NCBI GenBank assembly: GCA_015056735.1
Contig: SVFT01000009.1
Coordinates: 1-64,000 of the forward strand
DNA length: 64,000 nucleotides
Direction of reading: 5' to 3'
Source of the DNA: Lachnospiraceae bacterium
GTDB taxonomy: Bacteria > Bacillota > Clostridia > Lachnospirales > Lachnospiraceae
Part shown: positions 34,228 through 44,050 of the stretch, one piece after another
Layout of the letters: each line of letters starts with the position of its first letter
Numbering within the stretch: the stretch's first letter is position 1
Translations under genes and position numbers: made by a program
The notes under the pieces: model-generated
Database searches by the model: none
Told to the model about the DNA's origin: nothing
The model's input: only the letters and a program-made list of their open reading frames with translations

Positions 34228-34913
34228 ACATTTTAGTAGTGGCCGCGCACCCGGACGATGAGATCCTGGGCGTTGGCGGGACGATCGCAAAGCATATCGA
34301 AAACGGTGATAAAGTGTGGGCACTGATCCTCGGAGAGGGCCAGGTGTCGCGTTTTGCAAAGCCTGAGCATGACATAGAGATAGATGAGATCCTTCAGGAG
34401 CTTCGAAAGGATACGATCACATCTGCAAAGATCATCGGCTTTGAGGAAGTGTTCTTTGAGCAGATCTCGGACAACCGGTTTGACAGCGTGGACCTTCTCG
34501 ATATCGTGAAGATCGTGGAATCTTATGTCAGAAAGATCGAGCCGGCCGTGATCTATACGCATCACGGCGGTGATATGAACATCGATCATCAGCTCACATA
34601 CAAAGCGGTCCTGACGGCGACGCGTCCGATGGCAGGGTGTCCTGTGAAGACGATCTATGCATTTGAGACTGTCTCGAGCACGGAGTGGAACTTTGCCTAC
34701 GGCGATGAGGCCTTCACGCCGAACGTATTTGTACATCTGACACAGGAGCAGCTGCAAAGAAAGCTTGATGCCATGGCGGCATATCGCTCCGAACTTTGTG
34801 AGTTTCCGCATCCGAGATCCTTAAAGATGCTCGAAGCGGTCGCAACAAGATGGGGCGGCGTCTGCGGAGCGCCTTATGCGGAAGCGTTTGAACTCGTAAG
34901 GGACGTAAGATAG
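34224..34913 (+). CDS. PIG-L/LmbE family N-deacetylase
   Basis: This 229-residue putative zinc-dependent sugar N-deacetylase has the metal-binding AHPDDE near residues 8-13 and THHGGDMNIDHQ around residue 115, which supplies the second His cluster. The family removes acetyl groups from GlcNAc-type sugars. Being locked between the GNAT-formyltransferase fusion and PseG (4-bp overlap before, zero gap after), it probably deacetylates a pathway intermediate so that another acyl group can be added. That role is inference. Confidence 0.85.
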   Translation: MNILVVAAHPDDEILGVGGTIAKHIENGDKVWALILGEGQVSRFAKPEHDIEIDEILQELRKDTITSAKIIGFEEVFFEQISDNRFDSVDLLDIVKIVESYVRKIEPAVIYTHHGGDMNIDHQLTYKAVLTATRPMAGCPVKTIYAFETVSSTEWNFAYGDEAFTPNVFVHLTQEQLQRKLDAMAAYRSELCEFPHPRSLKMLEAVATRWGGVCGAPYAEAFELVRDVR

Positions 34914-36065
34914 ATGGAAGAAAAGCACGTACTGATCCGCGCGGACGGGAACGCGGCGGTGGCGATGGGTCATGTGATGCGCTGCCTTACGCTCGCGGAT
35001 GCACTTGCGAAACAGCATATCAGGGTCACGTTTGTATCGGCCGACGACGGTTCCGTCTCCGTGATCGAGGAGCGTGGGTATTCCTGCCGCGTGCTCGGAA
35101 CCGACTATGCGCACCCGGAAGAGGAGCTCCCGGCGATCAGGCGCATGATCGAAGAGCTTGAACCCGACCTCCTGCTGGCTGACAGCTACTATGTGACGCC
35201 GGCGTATTTTGCGGATCTTCGGGGACTGTGCCCGCTGGCTCTGATCGACGATTTCGGAGAGCAGGCATTTCCCGTCGATATCCTCATCAATTTCCAGTGC
35301 TACGGCGCGGAAGTGGGGTATGCATCGTTATATAAAAAAGCAGGTATGCCGCTTCCAAAGCTCTTTACGGGCGCACAGTTCATACCACTTCGGTCCGAGT
35401 ATGCGACGGCCGGGAAGAGCCGCAGGGAAAAGGATGTGCGGGACGTACTGATCCTGACGGGCGGGAGCGATCCGCTTGCGGTTGCGGCGGCGATCGCGGA
35501 GGCACTGCATGACGAGCGGCCGGCTGCAGAGGATGCCGGATCGAAGACGGTACAGAAAACACGCAGCGGAAACGATGTCTGCTATCACTTCCTCTGCGGA
35601 CGCTTTTCCAAGAGTCTTCCCGTGCTTGAGAAGTTAACGGCGATAGATGATCATCTGATCCTGCATACATGGACGGATGCGTTTTGGGATTTTATCAGAG
35701 ATTTTGACCTGGCGGTGACTGCCGCGGGCGGTACGGTCTACGAACTGTGCGCTGCAGCACTTCCGTTCATTGTCTATACATTTGCAAAGAACCAGTGGCA
35801 GACAGCCGCGTGGCTTCCGGTACATGCCGGGATCCCTTCAGCGGGCGATGTGATCCTTCGAAAGGGGGAGGCCGGTGCGGTCGCATCGGAAGGAGAATGC
35901 GTCGATGTGCATGCGATCAGAGATCTTGTGGATCTGATCCATGGGCTTGAGCAGGATCCTGCTAAGCGTGATGCGATCAGAAGCAGCATGCAGACTGTAA
36001 CGGACGGCATGGGTGCATCCCGCCTTGCGAGCGAGCTTGCCACGTTTTTGGAGAAGAGAGCATGA
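34914..36065 (+). CDS. pseG: UDP-2,4-diacetamido-2,4,6-trideoxy-L-altrose hydrolase
   Basis: This 383-residue GT-B fold hydrolase removes UDP from the diacetamido sugar before PseI. The start RADGNAAVAMGHVMRCLTLADAL is the PseG signature (GxGHxxR with catalytic His). LILTGGSDPLAV and the AVTAAGGTVYELCAAALPFIVY segment form the nucleotide-binding half. It begins right after the deacetylase stop, and its TGA overlaps the acyltransferase ATG. Confidence 0.92.
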   Translation: MEEKHVLIRADGNAAVAMGHVMRCLTLADALAKQHIRVTFVSADDGSVSVIEERGYSCRVLGTDYAHPEEELPAIRRMIEELEPDLLLADSYYVTPAYFADLRGLCPLALIDDFGEQAFPVDILINFQCYGAEVGYASLYKKAGMPLPKLFTGAQFIPLRSEYATAGKSRREKDVRDVLILTGGSDPLAVAAAIAEALHDERPAAEDAGSKTVQKTRSGNDVCYHFLCGRFSKSLPVLEKLTAIDDHLILHTWTDAFWDFIRDFDLAVTAAGGTVYELCAAALPFIVYTFAKNQWQTAAWLPVHAGIPSAGDVILRKGEAGAVASEGECVDVHAIRDLVDLIHGLEQDPAKRDAIRSSMQTVTDGMGASRLASELATFLEKRA

Positions 36066-37153
36066 AAGAGCGAAAAGCAAATTTTGAGCTTTTGCGGATT
36101 ATTGCGATGCTGATGATCATCTCACTGCATTATCTTGATAAAGGCGGCATTCTTTGTGATGCTGCGAAGGGCCCGACGGCGGCGGTGGATTTCCTTGCTT
36201 GGTGGATCGAGGCGCTGTGCGTATCATCCGTAAATGTGTATGTGCTGATCAGCGCGTACTTTCTTGCGGATGCGGATTATAAGCCGAGAAGGGCCGTCAA
36301 AGTCTGGGCACAGACATTTTTTTACAGCGCAGGGATCTTTGTGATCATGTTTGCATCGGGGGCGCTCACCGTGCAGGAGAGCGATCTCTACCATGCATTG
36401 ACCTGCATTCTGCCGATCACGGAGGAGCATTACTGGTTTGTGACGGCATACATACTGATGGTCTTATTTGCTCCGTTGATGAATGCGTCGCTGAAGAGCC
36501 TTGAGAAGAAGACTTATCAAAAGGGACTGCTGTTTCTGTTCCTGATCCTGTCGCTCGCACCGACGATCCTGCCTGTGAAGCTTCCGACAGACCGCGGCGG
36601 CTATGATGCAGTTTGGTTTCTGTTCCTGTATCTTCTCGGCGCCTATATGAAGATCCACGGACTTGCGATCTCCTATGCAAACGTGAAGGCGCGGAATGCG
36701 GCGATGAGCCCGCTTCGTTACAGAGCGATCTGCTTCATGCTGTATCTGCTGCTCTCTGCGGCGATCTTTATGAGTATGTGGTTTGTCAGCGGTGTGCATG
36801 CGCTCACGGGCAAACTCGGCGATTATATCACAAGGCAGTATCACTACAATAGCGCATTGTGCCTTGTATCATCGGTCCTTTTGTTTCTGGTGTTTGAGAA
36901 CCTGGAACTTTCGAATGAAAAGATCGGGCGGAGCATCTGCTTCCTGGCAGAGGGCTCGTTTGGCGTCTACCTGATCCACGAGCACAGTACGCTTCGGTAT
37001 CTCTGGCCGCAGTGGTTTTGCGTGGACAAAATGGCGCACACTCCGCTTTTTGTCCTGCATCTTTTGGGAACGGCCGCCGCGATCTATCTGATCGGCGCGC
37101 TGATCGACTATGTACGACGCAAGCTTTTTGAATCGCTTAAGATCACGCACTAA
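36062..37153 (+). CDS. Membrane acyltransferase 3 family (O-acetyltransferase)
   Basis: This 363-residue protein with about ten membrane helices starts KERKANFELLRIIAMLMIISLHYLDKGG, the family's RxxR-like start and conserved helix-1 His (ISLHY). VYLIHEHSTLRYLW near the end is also typical. Such proteins O-acetylate surface polysaccharides using acyl-CoA. ATGA overlap with pseG couples it to the nonulosonate genes, so the acceptor may be pseudaminic acid or another cluster B sugar. Confidence 0.85.
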   Translation: MKERKANFELLRIIAMLMIISLHYLDKGGILCDAAKGPTAAVDFLAWWIEALCVSSVNVYVLISAYFLADADYKPRRAVKVWAQTFFYSAGIFVIMFASGALTVQESDLYHALTCILPITEEHYWFVTAYILMVLFAPLMNASLKSLEKKTYQKGLLFLFLILSLAPTILPVKLPTDRGGYDAVWFLFLYLLGAYMKIHGLAISYANVKARNAAMSPLRYRAICFMLYLLLSAAIFMSMWFVSGVHALTGKLGDYITRQYHYNSALCLVSSVLLFLVFENLELSNEKIGRSICFLAEGSFGVYLIHEHSTLRYLWPQWFCVDKMAHTPLFVLHLLGTAAAIYLIGALIDYVRRKLFESLKITH

Positions 37154-37165
37154 ACGAACAAATAC

Positions 37166-38908
37166 ATGAAGAAATCGGTTACTACCATAACAGAAAATAT
37201 ACTGATCCCGATCGTGCTGATGCTCCTGCCGCTTCGCCATGTGGCGGAGGGGATCGACATCAGCGATACGGGCTACAGCCTCGGCTGCTTTGCCTGGTTC
37301 GGAAAGCTCCCCGGTGCGGTGTGGGTCTATGTCACATACCTCTCCAATATCGTCGGGAACCTGTTTACGCGCCTGCCGGGCGGTGATACGTGGCTTGGCA
37401 TGAACGTATATTGCTCGCTTGTTGTGAGCCTGATCGCGGTGACCTCGTACTTCTTTTTAAAGGGCAGGATCCATCCGGTCCTCCTGACCCTCGGCGAAGT
37501 GCTGGCGATCTGTCTTTGCTGGTGCCCGCACATTATTTTGTACAACTACCTGACATACCTGGTCCTTTTGATCGGAACGATTCTTTTATTTTGCGGGATC
37601 CCGTCGCACAGGAAAGGACACCTTCTGTTGGCCGGTATGATTCTGGGACTCGGCGTCGGCGTACGTTTTTCCAACCTGACGCACATGGCGCTGATCGTCG
37701 CGCTCTGGTACTACGCTTTTTTGAAAAAAGTGCCGGTAAAGAAAGTGATCGCCGATACGCTCTTTTGCATCGCAGGGTATGTGATCGGACTTCTCCTGTT
37801 CGCAGCGTCCGTTTACGGAATCTACCGTTTTGAAAACTACGGTGAGATGCTGTCGACGCTTACGACGATGGGAGCGAGCGGAGCGGGCGGATACGGCCTC
37901 GCAGATATGCTGCTCGATGCCTGGAAAGACTACGCTGAGGGACTTCGGTGGGGCGCTTTGTATATTGCGTATGCGGGGCTGGGGTTCCTTTTTTGGAAAG
38001 TGTTCCTGCCGCGCCTTGCCTCTTCCCGAAAGGGACAGAAAGTGTGGAGCGGAGTTGCCCTCATCCTCTACATCGCGGGCTTCGGCCTCCTGACGCGCTT
38101 TACATACGGACGCGGGATGTTCGGCCTTGATTATAACGAGTTTTTTGCATACTTTAAGTGGGCCGGCTTTTTTGCCGTGCTGGCGATCGCAGGATGCCTT
38201 CTGGTGATCGTACGAAAAGGGGAGAGTGATGAGAATAAACTCCTTGCCTCGCTCATCCTCCTGACGATCCTGATCCTGCCGCTTGGCAGCAACAACCATG
38301 CGCATCCCGTGTACAATGACCTGTTTTTGATCGCACCGTTCACGTTGGAGATTTGGAGACGGTATCTTCCGAAGAGTATTCCCGTCCGGACGACCGCGAT
38401 CCTTTGCCTGCTCGTTTTTTCAGTACAATGCGTACTCTTTGGGGCGACATACGTCTTCCGGGACGGCACGCAGGGAATAAAAAGAGATACAAAAGTGACG
38501 GGGAGTGTTATACTTAATGGCATGCATACGGATGCGGCGCATGCAAAGAACCTTTCCGAGATCTGTACATACGCATCCGATCATAACTGGACAGGACGCG
38601 AAGTGATCCTCTACGGAGACATTCCGGGACTGTCGTATGTGCTCTCGATGCCGTCTGCAACGACGACGACGTACGCAAATCTCGATTCCTACAATATGGG
38701 ACTGTGGGAGAGAGATTTCGGACGGGTGGAAGAGAAGATCGCGGCGGCTCCAAAGGACGATCTCTCTTATCCGATCGTGATGATCGGTACGGCATATGAG
38801 CCCAAAGACAACAAGAAAGAACTGCTGCTTGCCTTTACCGGGCGGCATGGCTATACAAAAGTATTTGAAAATGCGGAATTTACCGCATATGAAAGGATGA
38901 CCCGATGA
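37166..38908 (+). CDS. Polytopic membrane protein, GT-C-like
   Basis: This 580-residue protein has about twelve hydrophobic segments. The first outer loop holds acidic residues (GIDISDTGYSLG), a feature of GT-C glycosyltransferases. A soluble C-terminal domain of about 130 residues follows the last helices. The family is not firmly recognised. It is coupled by ATGA overlap to the WecE-type aminotransferase gene. A polyprenol-phosphate-sugar-dependent transferase role is inferred. Confidence 0.6.
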   Translation: MKKSVTTITENILIPIVLMLLPLRHVAEGIDISDTGYSLGCFAWFGKLPGAVWVYVTYLSNIVGNLFTRLPGGDTWLGMNVYCSLVVSLIAVTSYFFLKGRIHPVLLTLGEVLAICLCWCPHIILYNYLTYLVLLIGTILLFCGIPSHRKGHLLLAGMILGLGVGVRFSNLTHMALIVALWYYAFLKKVPVKKVIADTLFCIAGYVIGLLLFAASVYGIYRFENYGEMLSTLTTMGASGAGGYGLADMLLDAWKDYAEGLRWGALYIAYAGLGFLFWKVFLPRLASSRKGQKVWSGVALILYIAGFGLLTRFTYGRGMFGLDYNEFFAYFKWAGFFAVLAIAGCLLVIVRKGESDENKLLASLILLTILILPLGSNNHAHPVYNDLFLIAPFTLEIWRRYLPKSIPVRTTAILCLLVFSVQCVLFGATYVFRDGTQGIKRDTKVTGSVILNGMHTDAAHAKNLSEICTYASDHNWTGREVILYGDIPGLSYVLSMPSATTTTYANLDSYNMGLWERDFGRVEEKIAAAPKDDLSYPIVMIGTAYEPKDNKKELLLAFTGRHGYTKVFENAEFTAYERMTR

Positions 38909-40035
38909 TCCCATTTAACGTACCGCCTTTTACGGGCAAAGAACTCGAGTATATCGGCAAAGCCGTGGAGAATAACAAGATCTGTGGCGACGGCGAATTC
39001 ACCAAGAAGTGTGATGCCTGGATCGAGAAAAAGACAGGCTGCAGCAAAGCGCTTCTGACCACTTCCTGTACGCACGCGACAGAGCTTGCCGCACTCCTTG
39101 CGGATGTGGGCCCCGGTGATGAAGTCATCATGCCTTCCTTTACATTCGTATCCACGGCGGATGCGTTCGTGCTTCGCGGCGCGACGCCTGTATTCGTTGA
39201 CATCCGCCCGGATACCATGAACATCGATGAGAACCTGATCGAAGCTGCGATCACGGACAGGACGAAGGCGATCGTGCCTGTTCACTATGCCGGCGTTGCC
39301 TGTGAGATGGACAGGATCATGGATATCGCAAAGCGCCATAACCTTTTCGTGATCGAAGATGCCGCGCAGGGCGTGATGTCTTCCTATAAGGGGAAAGCAC
39401 TCGGCGCCATCGGCGATTTCGGAGCCTTCAGCTTCCATGAGACCAAGAACTACAGCATGGGCGAGGGCGGCGCGCTTCTGATGCGCGATCCGAAGTATGT
39501 GGAGGATGCGGAGATCATCCGTGAGAAAGGAACAAACAGAAGCAAATTCTTCCGCGGCCAGATCGATAAGTACACTTGGGTGAACTTCGGCTCTTCCTAT
39601 CTGCCGAGTGAGATGAACGCGGCATACCTCTGGGCACAGCTTGAGATGGCGGAGGAGATCAACAACCATCGCCTTTCGCTCTGGAATCAGTATTACGAAG
39701 AGCTAAAACCCGTTCGCGATGCAGGGCTTATCGAGCTTCCGACAGTTCCCGAAGGATGTGTGCACAATGCGCACATGTTCTATATCAAGGCGAAGGACCT
39801 AGAGGAGCGCACCGAACTCATCGCATACCTGAAGGAGCACGGCGTCTGGTCCGTATTCCATTACATTCCGCTCCACAGCGCGCCGGCAGGTCAGAAGTTC
39901 GGCCGCTTTAACGGAGAAGACAAGTTTACGACACGCGAGAGCGAACGCCTTGCAAGACTTCCTATGTACTACAGACTCACATCGGAGGAAGTAACCTATG
40001 TCACAAATCAGATCAAAGCTTTCTACTGCCTGTAG
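38905..40035 (+). CDS. wecE: dTDP-4-amino-4,6-dideoxygalactose transaminase
   Basis: This 376-residue DegT/EryC1 aminotransferase converts dTDP-4-keto-6-deoxyglucose to dTDP-4-amino-4,6-dideoxygalactose. IPFNVPPFTGKELEYI at the start and CGDGEFTKKC fit WecE/RffA. The PLP lysine lies in SFHETKNYSMGEGG. Its substrate needs RmlA and RmlB, which are outside the window. The next gene starts 38 bp inside its 3' end. Confidence 0.9.
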   Translation: MIPFNVPPFTGKELEYIGKAVENNKICGDGEFTKKCDAWIEKKTGCSKALLTTSCTHATELAALLADVGPGDEVIMPSFTFVSTADAFVLRGATPVFVDIRPDTMNIDENLIEAAITDRTKAIVPVHYAGVACEMDRIMDIAKRHNLFVIEDAAQGVMSSYKGKALGAIGDFGAFSFHETKNYSMGEGGALLMRDPKYVEDAEIIREKGTNRSKFFRGQIDKYTWVNFGSSYLPSEMNAAYLWAQLEMAEEINNHRLSLWNQYYEELKPVRDAGLIELPTVPEGCVHNAHMFYIKAKDLEERTELIAYLKEHGVWSVFHYIPLHSAPAGQKFGRFNGEDKFTTRESERLARLPMYYRLTSEEVTYVTNQIKAFYCL

Positions 40036-41677
40036 TATCGCAGTGTTTGCGGCGGTGCTGTTTTTTGCGGCGGCAGCCCTTTGCTTTGACTTTACCTATG
40101 ATCTGAATGATGACAGTACCATCCGCGATATCGTATCCGGCATGTATACCGGCGTCCCCGACGGGCATAATGCGCAGACGCTCTATCCGCTCGGATGGAT
40201 CCTGGCGCTATGTTATCGCATACTTCCGGAGGTTCCGTGGTTTGCGTGCCTTCTGATCGCGCTGGCGGCCGGTTCTGTGGCAGTCCTGTTTGGTGCGGTC
40301 TTAAAGCGTATCCCGTATGTGAAGGCGAGGATCTGTTCCGGAATTCTGATGGCGATCGGCTTTGCCGGGCTTTGGATCTACGAGCTGGTATTCGTGCAGT
40401 ATACGGCAGTCGCAGGCCTTCTTATGGCGGCAGCGGCAGTACTGATCTTTGAAAAAAGGGATCTTTCCGCAGGGATCCTGGCACTTGTATCCTGTAATCT
40501 CCGCTCCGAGATGATGCTGTTTCTGGTACCGCTCCTGATCGTAGCGGCAGCGATCCGGTTTCTTTCGGACCGTGAGAGCATCACGCGCAGGACGCTTATG
40601 ATCTATGCGGCCGTGATCCTTGTGATCGGCGCTTCTTTTGCGGCTGATGCGGCGGCGTATGCAGATGAGGGATGGTCTTCGTTCAGACGCTTTTTTGATG
40701 CACGGACGACCGTTTATGACTATACGGGCGTTCCGTCTTATGATGAGAACAAAGAGCTCTACGACCGGCTTGGGGCAGGCCCTGCGACGGCGGAGCTTTT
40801 GGATAACTATAATTTCGAACTTTCCGAGGCGATCGATGCGGATTTTATGGAAAGCGCAGCATCGTATGCAAAGGCGCATGAGCCGCTTTCACCGGGAAGG
40901 AAACTGTACCTTGCATGCTATACATACGGATACCGGTTCGTGCACGGCGAAGAGATCCTGTGGGATGCACTGCTCCTTGCAACATACCTGTTCTGCTACC
41001 ACCTGGCGGCAGGAAAGAAAGATGCAAAGGCAGCGCTCTTAACGCTCGGTCTCTTTGCGCTTCGAAGCGTGCTCTGGCTCTTCCTTCTGTACATGGGACG
41101 GATCCCGGAGCGTATCACGCACCCGTTTTATCTGACCGAATGGATCCTGCTTCTTGGCATCCTGCTTCATTTTGAGCTCCTTACCGGAATGACGCGTCCA
41201 AACAGGCGCATGCCGGCGGGACTTCTCGTTCTCATCGCAATCTGCGGCCTTGCACTGAACGGCGCGAAGACCGTTCAGGAGTATAAGAGCCGCGAAGAGC
41301 GCAACGCAAAATGGGATATCCTGCGGGATGCGATGGCTGCGGATGATGCACACTTTTATCTGCTCGATGTATACTCGACGGTCGCATATTCCGAGAAGAT
41401 GTTTACGGGAGAAGCGCCTGCATACCGTAACTACGACTGCATGGGCGGCTGGATCGTAAAGAGTCCTGCGGCGTCAGAAAAAAGGGCCCGCTATGGCTTT
41501 ACAAGCGCGGCGGAAGGCCTTTTAACCGGAAAGGCTTATTTTGTCTCCGATCATACGAAAGCGGAGCGAGATCCCGGTTTTATCCGCGAGTACTTTGCGG
41601 AGATCGGAAAGAATGTGAGGATTGATGCGGTAAAGGACGTATCGGACTTTACGATATATCAGGTTATTGAAGAATAA
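39998..41677 (+). CDS. Polytopic membrane protein, GT-C-like
   Basis: This 559-residue protein has a strong GGAGG site inside the end of wecE, giving an ATG that overlaps wecE by 38 bp. The first helix is followed by the loop DLNDDSTIRDIVSGMYTGVPDGHN, an acidic pair typical of GT-C enzymes. About ten further helices and a short outer C-terminal domain follow. Probably an outer-face glycosyltransferase; family and substrate are unknown. Confidence 0.6.
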   Translation: MSQIRSKLSTACSIAVFAAVLFFAAAALCFDFTYDLNDDSTIRDIVSGMYTGVPDGHNAQTLYPLGWILALCYRILPEVPWFACLLIALAAGSVAVLFGAVLKRIPYVKARICSGILMAIGFAGLWIYELVFVQYTAVAGLLMAAAAVLIFEKRDLSAGILALVSCNLRSEMMLFLVPLLIVAAAIRFLSDRESITRRTLMIYAAVILVIGASFAADAAAYADEGWSSFRRFFDARTTVYDYTGVPSYDENKELYDRLGAGPATAELLDNYNFELSEAIDADFMESAASYAKAHEPLSPGRKLYLACYTYGYRFVHGEEILWDALLLATYLFCYHLAAGKKDAKAALLTLGLFALRSVLWLFLLYMGRIPERITHPFYLTEWILLLGILLHFELLTGMTRPNRRMPAGLLVLIAICGLALNGAKTVQEYKSREERNAKWDILRDAMAADDAHFYLLDVYSTVAYSEKMFTGEAPAYRNYDCMGGWIVKSPAASEKRARYGFTSAAEGLLTGKAYFVSDHTKAERDPGFIREYFAEIGKNVRIDAVKDVSDFTIYQVIEE

Positions 41678-41730
41678 GAACAGAAAGCAAGACGGCTTGC
41701 GCAGGCAGGCTGCAGAGGAAAAAAGAGATT

Positions 41731-42681
41731 ATGACCAAGATCAGTTACGTGATCCCGTGCTACCGATCGGAGCTTACGCTTACAGGCGTGGTGGATGAGA
41801 TCGACCGCACGATGGCGGGGCTTCCCGACTATGCATATGAGATCATTCTGGTGAATGACGGTTCACCCGATCACACCATGGACGTGATCCGGGATCTTTG
41901 TAAAAAGCATGACAACATCACAGGCATCGGCCTTGCAAAGAACTTCGGTCAGCATGCGGCTTTGATGGCAGGTTTTCGTCATGTGACAGGCGATTATGTG
42001 ATCTGCCTTGACGATGACGGGCAGACACCGGCGGACGAGGCCGGCAAGCTGATCGCGGAACTTGACGCAGGCAGAGATGTTGTGTATGCGCGATATCAGA
42101 ACAAAAAGCACTCGCTTTTCCGGAATTTCGGCAGCTGGGTGAACAGCACGATGACGATGCTTGTGCTCGGAAAGCCGCGTGAACTCTTTATTTCAAGCTA
42201 CTTTGGCGCAAGACGTTTTATCATTGATGACGTGGTCCGCTACGAGAACTGCTATCCGTATGTGATCGCGCTCGTGCTTCGCGCGACCAAGAATATCAGC
42301 AACGTGGATGTGCATCACAGGGAGCGTGCGGTCGGCATCTCCGGCTATACGTTCCGGACGCTTATGAAGCTCTGGTTCAACGGGCTTACGGCCTCTTCGA
42401 TGAGCCCGATCCGCCTTGCGACGATGGTCGGCGGCTTCTGTGCGGCGGCGGGTTTTCTCTACGGGATCTATACGATCATCAAGAAGTTCCTGGTACCTGA
42501 TGTACCGCTCGGATTCAGCGCACTGATGGCAGCGGTCACATTCCTTGGCGGTTTTATCATCTTGATCCTCGGCTTTATCGGCGAATACGTGGGTCGTATC
42601 TATGTGTGCTTAAACAGCGCGCCGCAGTACGTGATCCGCGATGTGATCGGGCAGCAGGCAAATAAGACAAATGAACAGTAA
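41731..42681 (+). CDS. GT2 polyprenol-phosphate glycosyltransferase (GtrB-like)
   Basis: This 316-residue protein has a GT-A domain: ISYVIPCYRSELTL, ILVNDGSPDHTMD, GLAKNFGQHAALMAGF and CLDDDGQTPADE (DDxx motif). Two C-terminal helices follow. This is the pattern of bactoprenol glucosyl/ArnC-type transferases that make undecaprenyl-phosphate sugars. The next genes encode GT39/GT-C proteins that would use the product outside. Confidence 0.87.
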   Translation: MTKISYVIPCYRSELTLTGVVDEIDRTMAGLPDYAYEIILVNDGSPDHTMDVIRDLCKKHDNITGIGLAKNFGQHAALMAGFRHVTGDYVICLDDDGQTPADEAGKLIAELDAGRDVVYARYQNKKHSLFRNFGSWVNSTMTMLVLGKPRELFISSYFGARRFIIDDVVRYENCYPYVIALVLRATKNISNVDVHHRERAVGISGYTFRTLMKLWFNGLTASSMSPIRLATMVGGFCAAAGFLYGIYTIIKKFLVPDVPLGFSALMAAVTFLGGFIILILGFIGEYVGRIYVCLNSAPQYVIRDVIGQQANKTNEQ

Positions 42682-44050
42682 GTATGTAAAGAAAGCGGAA
42701 GCGTATGCCCCGGCGATCGTTGCAGGCATCGCTTTCCTCTTATATCTGTCCCTGTGTTTCAACCGGAACATCTGGACGGATGAAGCTTTTACAATTGAAC
42801 TATTGAAGAATGGCTTTGCGGGCATCGTGGAAGGTACGGCCAAGGATGTACATCCGCCGCTTTACTACCTGATCGCAAAGTGCTGGACGCTTGCATTCGG
42901 AAGCGGTCTTGTGAGCCTCAAGCTCATATCGATCCTGCCGATGATCCTTGTGATCGGACCGGGCGCCTATGCCGTGAAGTCTCTTTTCGGTCTGAAAGAA
43001 GCGATCCTTTTCCAGGTCTTCTTTGTGGCGATCCCCTGCACAATGGAGTATGCCGTGCAGCTTCGCATGTATTCCTGGGCGATCTGCTTCCTCACTTTTA
43101 TGGCGCTCTGGGCGTATGAAGCGGTCCTGACCGGCAGGAAGATCTATTTTGCGGGCGTATCCGTAATGGGTGCCGCAGCTGCTTATACACATTACTTTGC
43201 TTTCGTGTCCGCATTGTGGATATATGGCTTCTTTTTCCTGGCGCTTGTGGTTAAGTACAGAAAAGGACTGCTTGCATTCGCCGTGGCTGCGGCAGGCTCT
43301 GCGGTCCTGTTTGCGCCGTGGGTACCGTTTATGGCGGCGCAGGTCAACGGCGTAAAGAGCGACTACTGGATCGAAGAGATCACGGTCGATACGGCAAAAG
43401 AGTTCATGCCGTTTCTTTTTGGCATGGAGCTTCCGTGGAGTGAATGGATCTGGGCGATCCTTTTGATCGTCGGGATCATATTGTGCATTCGAAGCAGGCG
43501 TGTTTTCGGACTGCTCCTGCTCCTTACGGCTGTCATGACGATCGTGACCGGCGTGACGGCATCGGCTCTGATGCGGCCGATCTTTATCATTCGCTACGTG
43601 CTTCCCTGCATGGGACTTGTTGCGATGTTTCTGGGCATCGCGTACGGCAGGTATCTGGAGAAAACTGTGTTTGCCGCGCTGATCGTTTTTCTCCTTTTTG
43701 CGACGCTCGTCGACTTTAAGAAGTCAGTCTATCGCGAGTACGAGTGGACGCATACAGAAGAGACGATGGCGTTTTTAGACGAACATGTCGGCGAGAACGA
43801 TATCATTGCGTACAACTACGCAAGTTATGATTTTATCTATGATAATTACTGGGATGACGATCACAAAGTGCTGTGGCAGGACATCGATCTGGATGACTGC
43901 CCGTACGAGACGATCTGGTTCCTGGATACGATCTATTTCCCGTATATGACGGATGAACAGCTTGCGGAGCACGGCTGGAAGCGTACGTATATGGGCAATT
44001 ACGGGATCGAACATAATGATTTTAAGATCTGGAAAGTGGAGCGGCAGTAG
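42671..44050 (+). CDS. GT39-family (PMT/ArnT-like) membrane glycosyltransferase
   Basis: This 459-residue GT-C enzyme has the catalytic acidic pair in NIWTDEAFTIELL (first outer loop) and the conserved DVHPPLYYLIAK of bacterial GT39 proteins, then RMYSWAICFLTF. About ten helices and a C-terminal domain are seen. It would transfer a sugar from undecaprenyl phosphate to an extracellular acceptor (glycan or protein). It overlaps the GtrB-like gene by 11 bp, so donor maker and user are coupled. Confidence 0.82.
   Translation: MNSKYVKKAEAYAPAIVAGIAFLLYLSLCFNRNIWTDEAFTIELLKNGFAGIVEGTAKDVHPPLYYLIAKCWTLAFGSGLVSLKLISILPMILVIGPGAYAVKSLFGLKEAILFQVFFVAIPCTMEYAVQLRMYSWAICFLTFMALWAYEAVLTGRKIYFAGVSVMGAAAAYTHYFAFVSALWIYGFFFLALVVKYRKGLLAFAVAAAGSAVLFAPWVPFMAAQVNGVKSDYWIEEITVDTAKEFMPFLFGMELPWSEWIWAILLIVGIILCIRSRRVFGLLLLLTAVMTIVTGVTASALMRPIFIIRYVLPCMGLVAMFLGIAYGRYLEKTVFAALIVFLLFATLVDFKKSVYREYEWTHTEETMAFLDEHVGENDIIAYNYASYDFIYDNYWDDDHKVLWQDIDLDDCPYETIWFLDTIYFPYMTDEQLAEHGWKRTYMGNYGIEHNDFKIWKVERQ

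Noticed and set aside
41688..41702. GCAAG-acgg-CTTGC mini hairpin before the second GtrB-like gene
   Set aside because: Only five base pairs and no T-run; not enough for a terminator.
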